DNA of 64,000 nucleotides, from NCBI RefSeq assembly GCF_004006015.1, contig NZ_CP034766.1, positions 2,575,001 to 2,639,000 on the forward strand, in the 5' to 3' direction. Below are positions 17,128 through 25,428 of this stretch, one piece after another. Under the pieces are notes generated by a model, which saw only the letters and a program-made list of their open reading frames with translations, searched no databases and was not told where the DNA came from. Position 1 is the stretch's first letter. Every line of letters begins with the position of its first letter. Origin of the DNA: Rhodococcus sp. X156 (GTDB lineage Bacteria; Actinomycetota; Actinomycetes; Mycobacteriales; Mycobacteriaceae). The position numbers and the translations under genes were made by a program.

Positions 17128-20100
17128 GACCCACCCACCTGGCGGCCGGAGTCCTGGGCCGGGCAGGAGCCGTTGACCGGGCAGTGCGTGCAGCCGTCGT
17201 TGACCACGGCGAGGAACTCCGGTCCCTGGGTGGCGGCGGCCGCGTCGATCACCCGGCCGCGCCACTGGGCCCGGGTCTCGTCGGTGAGCGCGGGCTGGCT
17301 GCGCTGGGTGGCGCCCTGCTTGGCGTGCGCCTTGGCCACGTAGACCAGCCGGGCCCCACCGGAGGGCGCGTCCGGGCTGACGTCGGCGACACCGCCCTCG
17401 GCCGCGGCGACCTGGTAGGTGGCCAGCTGGGCGTGCTCTGCGGCGGCGTCGGCGGTGACCGGGTTCTTGGAGGTCTTGACGTCCACCACCACCAGGCGGC
17501 CCAGGGCGTCACGCTCCAGGCGGTCGATGCGGCCGCGGACGCGGACCTCGAGCTCGGCCGCGTCCTGGTCTGCTTCGGCTGCTGCTTCAGGTTCGTGTGG
17601 CGCTTCGGGCTCTGCTGGGCTGCTCTCCGTGCCGGTGCCAGGGCGTCCGCGCAGCAGCACGTCGACGTCCACCTCCACCGCCACCTCGGTGAGGTCGGCG
17701 CGGCTGCGCTGCCACCACTGCCGGAAGGTCTCCAGCATCCCGCGGGTGCGCTCCAGCTCCAGTCGCGAGTACCACGGCGCGCCCACGTCCACGGCGGTCC
17801 AGGCCCGCTCCAGGGCGGCGTCCACCTCGTCCGGGCTGGCCTTCTCGGCGATGGCCTGCACCAGGGCGTGCACCAGGGTGCCGGTGACCGCCGAGGTGGC
17901 GGAGCCGTCCTGGCCGCCGTGGCGCTCCAGCAGCCAGCGCAGCGGGCAGGTGCTGAGCAGGTCCACGGTGGAGGGTGACACCGGGACGGGTCCGTCGCCC
18001 GGCTGCCACAGCTGCGCGGCGGTGCTGGTCTCGCCGAGCCCGTACCAGCTGTCCGGGTGGGCCCCGCGCACTCCGGCGGCGGCCAGGCGGGCCAGCTGTG
18101 CGGCGGCCCGGTCGCGGCGCTCGACGTCGGCCTCCGGGTCGCACACCACGGCCCGCAGGTCGGCCACCAGCTCACCGAGCACCAGCGCCCGGCCCACCGG
18201 CGCCGCCCGCGGGTCGGGCTCGTCGGGGTCCACCGAGTCGGCGTCCAGGCCGGACACCTCGTCCACGAACCGGGAGGCCAGCAGGTCGGTGTCGCCGGCG
18301 GCGCTGTTCACCGCGGTGACCAGCAGGGTGTGCGCGGCGCGGCTGCACGCCACCAGGAACAGTCGTCGCTCCTCGGCCAGCAGCGGCGCGGTGCGCGAGA
18401 GGGTGTCGAACAGCGCCGGGTCGGTGCCGGCGACGATGTCCACCAGCTGCTCGGTGCCCAGCAGGCTGCCCTTGCTGCGCAGCGCCGGCCACAGCCCCTC
18501 CTGCACCCCGGACACCGCCACGGTGTGCCACTGCCGCCCCGCCGCGGAGTGCGCGGTGAGCACGGTGACCGCGTCGGTGGTGCCGGCCGCGGTGAGCGCG
18601 TCGGTGCCGCCGGTGGCCAGCTCCTGCTCGCTGAGGTACTCCACGAACCCGGCCACGCTCCCCGCGGGCAGCCGGTCGACGTAGCGGGCGGCGGCGTCGA
18701 ACAGGGCCACCACCGCGTCGAGGTCACGGTCGGCCTGCGCACCGGCTGCTCCCCCGCGGGCGGCCGCGGCCACCCAGCGGCGCTCCAGGGCACTGGCCTG
18801 CCAGGCGGCCCACAACACCTCCTCCACCCCGCGGCCGTCGGTGAGCACGGCACGGGCGGCGGCCAGCACCCGCTGCACCCGGCGCAGCGGCTCGGCCTCG
18901 GCGGCGGTGAGCGCGGTGAGGGGGTCGTCGGCACGGTTGCGCGCGGTGGAGTCGGCGGAGGGTGCCAGCAGCAGCTCCCGGATCAGCTCGGCGGAGTCGC
19001 GGTGACCGCCGGCGGCCAGCTCCACCCGCCGCAGGCCCCGACGCAGCCGGCGCAGCGACACCGGGTCGGCGCCCCCGAACGGGGAGGTGAGCAGGGCCAG
19101 GGCCGCCTCGTCGTCGAAGGTGACCGAGTCGTCGTCGGCGGTGAGGGCGGTGAGGGCCAGCAGCAGCCCCTGCGCCGCCTGCTGCCGGGCCAGGGGCAGG
19201 TCGGTGGTGGGCACCTGCACCGGCACCCCGGCGGAGAGCAGCGCCCGGCGCAGCGCGGGCAGGGCACGGGTGGTGGAGCGCACGATGACGGCCATCTCGG
19301 CGTAGGGAACGCCGTCCATCAGGTGGGCGCGGCGCAGGGTGTCGGCGACGTGCGCCGCCTCCTGGGCCACGGTGCGCAGCAGCCGCACCTGCACCCGGCC
19401 GGCGGGGCCGTCCGTGCGGGCGGCGGGGCCGCGCTGCGGGGCGGCGCCGGGCAGCCGCGAGCTGATCCGGGCCACCACGTCGGCCACCGCGGGGGCGCAG
19501 CGGTGGCTGGTGGTGAGCAGCACCCGGTGCCGGGCGGGCAGGTCGGCCAGGAAGGTGGGGTCGGCGCCGCGGAAGCCGTAGATCGCCTGGTCGGTGTCGC
19601 CGGCCACCACCACCTCGCGGGCCCCGGCGCCCAGCTGGCGCACCAGCTCGGCGGCGTGCGGGTCGAGGTGCTGGGCGTCGTCCACCAACAGGTGCCGCAC
19701 CCGGGCGCGCTGGTCGGCCAGCAGCTCCGGATCACCCGCGAAGGCGTCCAGCGCCCCGGAGACCAGGCCCGCGGCGTCCACCGCGGGGGCGCTGGCCTGC
19801 GGCGCCTCCATGCCCACCGAGCTGCGCAGCAGCAGCACCTGCTCGTACAGCAGCCCGAAGCGCCCGGCGGCCACCCACTCCTTGCGCTTGTGCGTGCGCC
19901 CCAGCTTGACGAGGTCCTCCGGGGCCAGCCCGCGCTCGGCGGCCCGCAGCAACAGGTCGCGCAGCTCGCGGGCGAACCCGGTCATCCCCAGGGCCGGGCG
20001 CAGCGAGTCCGGCCAGCCGGGGGCGCCGTCGGCGATCTCCCCGCGCAGCAGCTCCCGGATCACCGCGTCCTGCTCGGCGCCGGTGATGAGGCGGGGCGGG

Positions 20101-20513
20101 GGGTTGTCGTGTGCGGCCGACTGCAGGCGCAGCACCGCGAAGGCGTAGGAGTGCACGGTGCGCACCAGGGGCTCGCGCACGGTGTGCGCGCCTGCACCGC
20201 CCACGCCGGCGGCGGCCAGCCCGGCGGTGACCTGCACCCGGATGTCCCGCGCGGCGCGGCGGGAGGCGGTGAGCACCAGCACCGACTCCGGGTCGACCCC
20301 CGGGGTGCGCAGCCGCCGCACCGCCAGGTCGACCAGCAGGGACGTCTTGCCGGTGCCCGGACCACCCAGCACCGAGACCGGCGCCCACGCCGCCCGCGGC
20401 GCCGGCAACCCGTCGAGCAGCTGGGCCGCCTCCCCGTCCCAGTGCCGGACGGGGTGCGCCACGGCGGGTGCCCGCACCAGGCGGCTGCGCTGCCGCTCCC
20501 CCGTCCTGACCAC
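17124..20513 (-). CDS. adnA: AdnA, helicase-like nuclease subunit of AdnAB
   Basis: The protein has 1129 residues from GTG 20513; a later in-frame GTG is possible. The motor-like half has Walker A GGPGTGKTS, but the Walker B region is altered (LLVDDAQHLD instead of DEYQD), fitting AdnA as the weaker motor. The C-terminal nuclease has GRIDRLE, VVDVKTSK and QLATYQ. Flanking cysteines (STCPLRW near residue 825 and CTHCPVNGSC near the end) are placed like the Fe-S ligands of AddB-type nucleases. It is transcribed before adnB with a 4-base overlap. Confidence 0.95.
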   Translation of the reverse strand: MVRTGERQRSRLVRAPAVAHPVRHWDGEAAQLLDGLPAPRAAWAPVSVLGGPGTGKTSLLVDLAVRRLRTPGVDPESVLVLTASRRAARDIRVQVTAGLAAAGVGGAGAHTVREPLVRTVHSYAFAVLRLQSAAHDNPPPRLITGAEQDAVIRELLRGEIADGAPGWPDSLRPALGMTGFARELRDLLLRAAERGLAPEDLVKLGRTHKRKEWVAAGRFGLLYEQVLLLRSSVGMEAPQASAPAVDAAGLVSGALDAFAGDPELLADQRARVRHLLVDDAQHLDPHAAELVRQLGAGAREVVVAGDTDQAIYGFRGADPTFLADLPARHRVLLTTSHRCAPAVADVVARISSRLPGAAPQRGPAARTDGPAGRVQVRLLRTVAQEAAHVADTLRRAHLMDGVPYAEMAVIVRSTTRALPALRRALLSAGVPVQVPTTDLPLARQQAAQGLLLALTALTADDDSVTFDDEAALALLTSPFGGADPVSLRRLRRGLRRVELAAGGHRDSAELIRELLLAPSADSTARNRADDPLTALTAAEAEPLRRVQRVLAAARAVLTDGRGVEEVLWAAWQASALERRWVAAAARGGAAGAQADRDLDAVVALFDAAARYVDRLPAGSVAGFVEYLSEQELATGGTDALTAAGTTDAVTVLTAHSAAGRQWHTVAVSGVQEGLWPALRSKGSLLGTEQLVDIVAGTDPALFDTLSRTAPLLAEERRLFLVACSRAAHTLLVTAVNSAAGDTDLLASRFVDEVSGLDADSVDPDEPDPRAAPVGRALVLGELVADLRAVVCDPEADVERRDRAAAQLARLAAAGVRGAHPDSWYGLGETSTAAQLWQPGDGPVPVSPSTVDLLSTCPLRWLLERHGGQDGSATSAVTGTLVHALVQAIAEKASPDEVDAALERAWTAVDVGAPWYSRLELERTRGMLETFRQWWQRSRADLTEVAVEVDVDVLLRGRPGTGTESSPAEPEAPHEPEAAAEADQDAAELEVRVRGRIDRLERDALGRLVVVDVKTSKNPVTADAAAEHAQLATYQVAAAEGGVADVSPDAPSGGARLVYVAKAHAKQGATQRSQPALTDETRAQWRGRVIDAAAATQGPEFLAVVNDGCTHCPVNGSCPAQDSGRQVGGS

Positions 20514-20581
20514 GCGGCTAGGTAAACACGGACCCCCGACAGCTTCGCCGCCGGGCTGGGGCGGGCTGCCAGACTCCGGGG

Positions 20582-21364
20582 ATGTCCTCGCCGCTGCACC
20601 TGCACCACCACGGAAGCCCGTCCGGCCCCACCGTCCTTGCCCTGCACGGGGTCACCGGTCACGGCGGGCGCTGGTGGGGGGTGGCCGAGCACCTGCCCGA
20701 GGTGAACCTGGTCGCACCCGACCTGCGCGGGCACGGCCGCTCCCCCGCCCGGCCACCGTGGACCATGGACCAGCACGTGGCCGACCTGTGCGCCGTGCTG
20801 GCGGAGCTGGACCCCGACCCGGTGGTGCTGGTGGGGCACTCCTACGGCGGCGCCATCGCGGTGCACCTGGCCCGCGCGGTGCCGCACCGCATCCGCGCGC
20901 TGCTGTTGCTGGACCCGGCGATGGCCGTGCCCGCCGGCGTCGCGCTGGAGTGCGCCCAGGCCGCGTGCGCGCCGCCGGTGTTCGCCGACGCCGAGCAGGC
21001 CCGGGCGCAGCAGCGCAAGGACTGGGCGGCGGCCCCGCAGGCGGCGGTGGACGCAGAGGTGGACCAGCACCTGGTGGAGCGGGCCGAGGGCGGCCTGACC
21101 TGGCGGTTGTCCACCCCGGCGATGGTGGCGTCGTGGAGCGAGCTGGCCCGGCCGAGCGTCGCCCCGCCGGCCGGGCTGCCGACGGTGGTGCTGCGGGCCG
21201 GGCAGGTGCACCCGCCCTACCTCACCGACGCCACGCTCGAGGGCTGGCGCGAGGTGCTCGGCGACGCGCTGCGCCTGCAGGTGCTCGACGCAGGGCACAT
21301 GGTGGAGCAGGAGCAGCCGGCGGTGGTGGCCGAGCTGGTGCGCGCGGCGCTGGTGGAGCAGTGA
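20582..21364 (+). CDS. Alpha/beta-fold hydrolase (LipV-like)
   Basis: The protein has 260 residues. The oxyanion-hole strand is HGVTGHGGRWW. The nucleophile elbow is GHSYGG (Ser near residue 89). A catalytic His sits in DAGHMVEQEQP near the end. The position next to adnA and an MGMT-like gene matches mycobacterial lipV. The family hydrolyses esters, but the substrate is unknown. No signal peptide is seen. The next gene starts 4 bases after its stop. Confidence 0.85.
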   Translation: MSSPLHLHHHGSPSGPTVLALHGVTGHGGRWWGVAEHLPEVNLVAPDLRGHGRSPARPPWTMDQHVADLCAVLAELDPDPVVLVGHSYGGAIAVHLARAVPHRIRALLLLDPAMAVPAGVALECAQAACAPPVFADAEQARAQQRKDWAAAPQAAVDAEVDQHLVERAEGGLTWRLSTPAMVASWSELARPSVAPPAGLPTVVLRAGQVHPPYLTDATLEGWREVLGDALRLQVLDAGHMVEQEQPAVVAELVRAALVEQ

Positions 21365-21368
21365 GCCG

Positions 21369-21662
21369 GTGAACGAGGAGCAGGTGGAACGGGTGCGGGA
21401 GCTGCTCCAGCAGGTGCCACCGGGTCGGGTGACCACCTATGGCGACCTGGCCGATGCTGCCGGGCTGAGCTCACCGCGGCTGGCCGGACGCATCCTGGCC
21501 GAGGACTCCGCCGACCTGGCGTGGCACCGGGTGGTCAACGCCGCAGGCCGGCCGGCGCCGCACAAGAGCGAGGAACAGCTGCAGCGGCTGCGCGCGGAGG
21601 GAGCCCCGATCCGCGACGGCCGGGTGGTGCTGAGCGCCGCGCGGTGGCGGTTCGGGGACTAG
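21369..21662 (+). CDS. Alkyltransferase-like (ATL) MGMT-family DNA repair protein
   Basis: The protein has 97 residues from GTG 21369. It has the MGMT DNA-binding fold (PPGRVTTYGDLADAAGL) and the active-site segment reads AWHRVVNAAGRP. In active O6-methylguanine transferases this is PCHR; here the acceptor Cys is replaced by Trp, which defines ATL proteins. These bind O6-alkylguanine and hand it to nucleotide excision repair. It is co-transcribed with the upstream hydrolase. Its TAG overlaps the stop of the convergent XapX gene within CTAG. Confidence 0.88.
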   Translation: MNEEQVERVRELLQQVPPGRVTTYGDLADAAGLSSPRLAGRILAEDSADLAWHRVVNAAGRPAPHKSEEQLQRLRAEGAPIRDGRVVLSAARWRFGD

Positions 21663-21952
21663 CTCTCGTCAGTCGGCACCTCGATTCGCCTGCCGCGACG
21701 CCACGGCCACGTGCGCCTCAGCGCCGTACCCATCCAGTACTCACCCAGCAGGATCCCGACCAGACCCACCAGTGCCACCCAGGGCGGGGCCGGGGACCTG
21801 ATGTCCAGCGAGCGGTAGATGATCCCGGCCAGGATGCCGACCAGGGCGGAGCCGACGTAGCGCACCGCGGTGCCGCGCCAGAACTCGCCGGTGCGGACGA
21901 GGGAGAGGCGGGTGAGCACGGACTGCCCGGCCCGCGCGGCAACGCTGGTCAT
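21659..21952 (-). CDS. XapX-domain small membrane protein, long paralogue
   Basis: The protein has 97 residues from ATG 21952, overlapping the upstream paralogue's stop (ATGA). An N-terminal extension of about 32 residues precedes two hydrophobic helices joined by DIRSPAPPWVALVG, the XapX signature. A basic, Trp-rich tail (TWPWRRGRR) follows. XapX proteins are small membrane proteins of unclear role. It is paired with a shorter paralogue that has the same SPAPP core. Confidence 0.75.
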   Translation of the reverse strand: MTSVAARAGQSVLTRLSLVRTGEFWRGTAVRYVGSALVGILAGIIYRSLDIRSPAPPWVALVGLVGILLGEYWMGTALRRTWPWRRGRRIEVPTDES

Positions 21953-22101
21953 GCCACCTGGTCCCAGAAGCTGTAGCCGACGAGCATCCCGCCCAGCCCG
22001 ACCAGCGCGACCATCGGTGGGGCCGGCGACTTCACCCGCAGCAGGGCGTAGAGCGCACCGATCAGCACGCCCGCGAGCAACGACTGGATGTAGGTGACCA
22101 T
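21949..22101 (-). CDS. XapX-domain small membrane protein, short paralogue
   Basis: The protein has 50 residues from ATG 22101. There are two membrane helices: IQSLLAGVLIGALYALL, then MVALVGLGGMLVGYSFW. They are joined by RVKSPAPP, the conserved XapX turn. It is the first of a two-gene unit with the longer paralogue and is divergent from the HNH gene, with about 150 bases between the starts. Confidence 0.75.
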   Translation of the reverse strand: MVTYIQSLLAGVLIGALYALLRVKSPAPPMVALVGLGGMLVGYSFWDQVA

Positions 22102-22233
22102 CGGTTCCCACCTCGCCCCGGAGGTTCTCCCGGCGCCGCCGCAGCCGCGCCTGGCCGGCGCACTCGACCGTACGCCGCGGGCCGGGGCGGGTTTCTCGGC
22201 CACATCTGCGGAACCGCCGAACTTGTCGGTGGT

Positions 22234-22249
22234 TCGAACTAGTGTTCGG
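22234..22249. promoter_or_regulatory. LexA (SOS) box overlapping the HNH gene promoter
   Basis: TCGAAC-TAGT-GTTCGG matches the actinobacterial LexA consensus TCGAAC-N4-GTTCGA at 11 of 12 fixed positions. Its centre supplies a plausible -10 box (TAGTGT, 22240-22245). The ATG of the HNH gene lies only 4 bases after the box, so the transcript is probably leaderless and directly blocked by LexA. Confidence 0.75.
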
Positions 22250-22252
22250 CTC

Positions 22253-23533
22253 ATGGACATGGCCCGTGCGCTCGCAGACCCCGCTGGGATGGAGCTGTGG
22301 CGCATGGGGTCCGACGAGCTGGTGTCGTTCGCGGTGGCGCTGAGCGGGCGGGTGTCGGCGTTGCAGGGGTTGCAGCTGCGCACGGTGGCAGAGATCGACC
22401 GCCGAGGTGTGGCCATCGAGCAGGGGGCGTCGAGCTCGGCGCGGTGGTTGACCGACGCGGCCCGGGTGGCCCCTGCCGCAGCGTCGCGGATGGTGCGGCT
22501 CGGGCTGGCGTTGAGCCGGCTGCCGGACGTGGCTGCGGCCCTGGGCACCGGTGCCATCACGGTGGACCACGCGGAGGTGATCGTGCGGGTGTTGCAGCAG
22601 CTGCCCGACGACCTGCCCGACGACGGTGTCGATGCCTGCCGCACCTACCTATTGGAAGCGGCGTTGGCCGAGGACCCGCAGGCCCTGAATCGCCGCGGTC
22701 GCGAGCTGCTCGCCCGCATCTCCCCCGACGATGCTGAGCTCACCGAGGAACACGCCGTGGCCCGGCGGGAGCTGCGGATCAATGACTGCGGCGACGGGCT
22801 GCACAAGGTGACCGGCTGGCTGGACACCGAAGCCGCCGAGCTCGCCAAGGCCGTGTTGTCGCCGCTGGCCAAGCCACGGCCGGAAGACAACGGGGAGCGA
22901 GACGCCCGGAGTCCCGCGAAGCGACTGGGCGACGCCTTCGTGGACCTGCTCGGCCGGGCGGCTGACCACGCCTGCGTGCCCGGCGAGGGCTACGCCCGCC
23001 CGCACCTCACCCTGCACGTGCGCGCCAACGCCCTCGCCACCGGCCATGGCCCGGCCGCAGAGCTGACGTTCCTCGGACCGCTGTCCATCGCCTCCGCCCG
23101 ACGGCTGGCGTGTGACGCCGAGATCACCCCCATGACCCTGGACGAGCACGGCGTACCGCTCGACGTCGGCCGCACCACCTACACCGTCTCCGGCGGCTTG
23201 AGGCGAGCACTGATCGCCCGGGATCGCGGCTGCGCCTTCCCCGGCTGCGGCCGACCCCCCGGCTGGTGCCACGCCCACCACATCATCCACTGGGCGGACA
23301 ACGGCGACACCGCGCTAGACAACCTGGTTCTCCTCTGCGGCCACCACCACCGGGTCGTGCACCACCAAGGCTGGTCGGTAGCCACCGGTGACGACCGCCA
23401 ACCCTGGTTCACCCCACCGGCCTGGATCGATCCTGCCCAACAACCGAGACCTGCCCACCGCCGACGGCCAGCGCCCCCAGCTCCCGAACTGGCTCACCTC
23501 GAGGTGGCCTCGTGCGGCTCGAGCGCGGCGTAG
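22253..23533 (+). CDS. DUF222/HNH endonuclease (13E12-like), SOS-controlled
   Basis: The protein has 426 residues from ATG 22253. The N-terminal DUF222 region (about residues 10-300) is typical of the mycobacterial 13E12 repeat family. The C-terminal HNH nuclease shows two cysteines (CAFPGC), then WCHAHHIIHW, DNLVLLC and HHHRVVH: the His-His pair, the Asn and the final His of an HNH site. Family members are often DNA-damage induced, and a LexA box lies just upstream. Its role is unclear; repair or mobile-element ancestry are both possible. The last 40 bases overlap the convergent glycosyltransferase gene. Confidence 0.88.
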   Translation: MDMARALADPAGMELWRMGSDELVSFAVALSGRVSALQGLQLRTVAEIDRRGVAIEQGASSSARWLTDAARVAPAAASRMVRLGLALSRLPDVAAALGTGAITVDHAEVIVRVLQQLPDDLPDDGVDACRTYLLEAALAEDPQALNRRGRELLARISPDDAELTEEHAVARRELRINDCGDGLHKVTGWLDTEAAELAKAVLSPLAKPRPEDNGERDARSPAKRLGDAFVDLLGRAADHACVPGEGYARPHLTLHVRANALATGHGPAAELTFLGPLSIASARRLACDAEITPMTLDEHGVPLDVGRTTYTVSGGLRRALIARDRGCAFPGCGRPPGWCHAHHIIHWADNGDTALDNLVLLCGHHHRVVHHQGWSVATGDDRQPWFTPPAWIDPAQQPRPAHRRRPAPPAPELAHLEVASCGSSAA

Positions 23534-24579
23534 AAGTCCAGGTGCGCCCGCGCCGCGTCGTCCCAGCTGTGTCGCAGGGCCAGCTCGCGCCCGGCCGCGC
23601 GATCTCCGCCCGGCCAGGCCAGGGCAGCGGCCATCTCCGCGTGGGTCGAGGCAAAGGCCACGGTGGTGCCGAACACCTCCCGCAGCACGGGCAGATCACG
23701 CGCCACCACCGGCACGCCCGCGGCCAGGGCCTCCATCGCCGCCATCCCGAAACCCTCCTTCGTGGACAGGAACGCGAACACCGACGCCTGCGCCACCAGC
23801 GACGGCAGCTCCTCCTCGGCCACCGTGCCCAGCACCCGCGGCTGCACCCCCAGCTCGGCGCAGCGCTTGTCGAACGCCTCCCGGTACCAGCGGTAGTCGA
23901 ACAACGTCTCCCCGCCGGCGAACACCAGGTTCAGCCCCGGCCGCTCCCGCGCGAGCAGCGCGTACGCCTCCACCAGGTCGATGCTGCCCTTGCGGGGCTC
24001 GATGCCGCCCACCGCCAGCACGTACTCGCCCAGCTCCTCCGCCCACCGCCGCCGGCCGGCAACATCCGCGGCTCCAGCGGAAAAGCGTTGCGCGTCAACA
24101 CCATTCGGGATCACCGTGGGCGTCAGGTCCCACCCGTCCTGCACCTCGCGGGCCACCGCCGCCGAGACGCAGACCCGCGCGAAGGGCTCGACCACTGCCC
24201 GCTCGTGGCAGGCGGCCAGCTCGGGTGTGGCGAACTCGTCGAGGTGGTGGATGGTGCGCACGCACCGGCCCACGGCGTTGGCGCTGATGCAGTCCTGCGC
24301 GTGCACCACGTCGTAGTCCGCAGGCGTGAACGCCTCCCCCAGCACCGTGATGGAGCGCAGGATGCGATCGCCGACGTCCTCGCCGTCGATGGGGGCAAAG
24401 GGCACCACCCGCACGTGCACCGCCGGATCCACCGGGCGGAAGAAGGCGTCATCGCCGCCGCGGCCCAGCGTCCACACCCACACCTCCGCACCGGCACGGG
24501 CCAGCGCCTCGGCCAGCGCCAAGGTGTGCACCACACCGCCGCGCGGCTTGGTGGAGTAGGTGATCAGCGCGATGCGCAC
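23494..24579 (-). CDS. MSMEG_0565-family GT4 glycosyltransferase
   Basis: The protein has 361 residues with two Rossmann domains. The N-terminus is RIALITYSTKPRGGVVHTL. The GT4 donor site is visible as GGIEPRKGS near residue 195 and EGFGMAAMEALAAGVPVV near residue 280. The family is named for its place in the Nit1C nitrilase cluster, where it is the terminal gene here. The acceptor is unknown; it may conjugate a product of the pathway. It starts with GTG 3 bases after the stop of the nitrilase-like gene. Confidence 0.88.
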   Translation of the reverse strand: MRIALITYSTKPRGGVVHTLALAEALARAGAEVWVWTLGRGGDDAFFRPVDPAVHVRVVPFAPIDGEDVGDRILRSITVLGEAFTPADYDVVHAQDCISANAVGRCVRTIHHLDEFATPELAACHERAVVEPFARVCVSAAVAREVQDGWDLTPTVIPNGVDAQRFSAGAADVAGRRRWAEELGEYVLAVGGIEPRKGSIDLVEAYALLARERPGLNLVFAGGETLFDYRWYREAFDKRCAELGVQPRVLGTVAEEELPSLVAQASVFAFLSTKEGFGMAAMEALAAGVPVVARDLPVLREVFGTTVAFASTHAEMAAALAWPGGDRAAGRELALRHSWDDAARAHLDFYAALEPHEATSR

Positions 24580-24582
24580 AGC

Positions 24583-25422
24583 TCAGCCTTCCTTCTCGTC
24601 CAGCAGGTTCCGGTAGGTGTCCACCCGCCGCTCGTCCAGGTGTCGCAGCACCCGCCGGGCCCGGTCCACCTCGGTGTCCACGTCCACCTCCGCCACCGCC
24701 ATCCCGCCCTTCGTCCCGGTTCGGGCCAGCACGTCCCCACCCGGACCCACCACCTTGGCCTGGCCGAGGAACCGCAGACCGCCCTGCACGCCGGTCTGGT
24801 TGGACGACACCAGCACCACCTGGTTCTCCGCCGCCCGCGCCGAGTCGTACAGGTCGAACAGTCGCGACTGCCGGTCCTGCGGCAACCGCTCCGTGCGGTC
24901 GGTGACGTTGGCCGGCCACGCCGACAGCGCCGCGATGATCCGCGCGCCGTCCAGCGCCAGGGTGCGGGCCGCCTCGGGGAAGGTCTTGTCGTAGTCGATC
25001 AGCATCCCCATGCGCCCCACCGGGGTGTCGAACGCCGAGAAGCTGTCGCCCGCGCTGTAGGCCAGGAACTCCCCGGCCGGCTGGTGCACCTTGCGGTGGC
25101 TGCCCAGGACGCCGTCGCCGGTGACGCAGGCCGCCGCGTTGTAGCGGCGCCCTTCGTGCAGCTCGGTGTAGCCGATGCACACCGTCATGGCGCCGGCCAT
25201 CGCACTGATGGCTGCCAGCTCAGGGCCGTCGGCACGCAGCGGAGGTGGCAGCTCGTCGGGATCCGGGCGCCGCAGGTCCGAGAGGTAGCCACCCAGGCAG
25301 GCGTCCGGCAGCACCAGCAGGTCGATGCCGCTGTCGACCGCCGCCGCCAGGATGGTCTCCAGCTTGACCATCGCCCGCCCCACGTCGCGGCCGAAGTGCC
25401 CCGCCAGCGCGGCCAGCCGCAC
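24583..25422 (-). CDS. Nitrilase-fold protein lacking the catalytic cysteine
   Basis: The protein has 279 residues from GTG 25422, 6 bases after the flavoprotein stop. It is clearly a paralogue of the operon's nitrilase (shared LP-ACLGGYL, RKVHQP, FDTPVGRMGM and FPEAAR). Two of three catalytic residues are changed. The Glu of LPEACLGG is Asp40 (LPDACLGG), and the nucleophilic Cys of QICYDK is Asp143 (LIDYDK, codon GAC). Lys111 remains. Hydrolysis through a thioester is therefore impossible. It may be a regulatory or binding subunit. The reading frame is intact, so it is not a decaying gene. Confidence 0.85.
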   Translation of the reverse strand: MRLAALAGHFGRDVGRAMVKLETILAAAVDSGIDLLVLPDACLGGYLSDLRRPDPDELPPPLRADGPELAAISAMAGAMTVCIGYTELHEGRRYNAAACVTGDGVLGSHRKVHQPAGEFLAYSAGDSFSAFDTPVGRMGMLIDYDKTFPEAARTLALDGARIIAALSAWPANVTDRTERLPQDRQSRLFDLYDSARAAENQVVLVSSNQTGVQGGLRFLGQAKVVGPGGDVLARTGTKGGMAVAEVDVDTEVDRARRVLRHLDERRVDTYRNLLDEKEG

Positions 25423-25428
25423 GGTGGC

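Noticed and set aside
13981..17343. A 1120-codon plus-strand frame antisense to adnB
   Set aside because: Composition is Gly/Gln/His/Arg-rich and typical of the antisense frame; AdnB motifs are unambiguous on the minus strand.
21369..21662. Active O6-methylguanine-DNA methyltransferase
   Set aside because: The PCHR acceptor motif is AWHR, so the protein cannot accept a methyl group; an ATL role was called instead.
13813..21662. Convergent gene pairs sharing a CTAG stop tetranucleotide (13813-13816 and 21659-21662) as a special signal
   Set aside because: CTAG contains TAG on both strands, so two such overlaps are expected in a compact genome.
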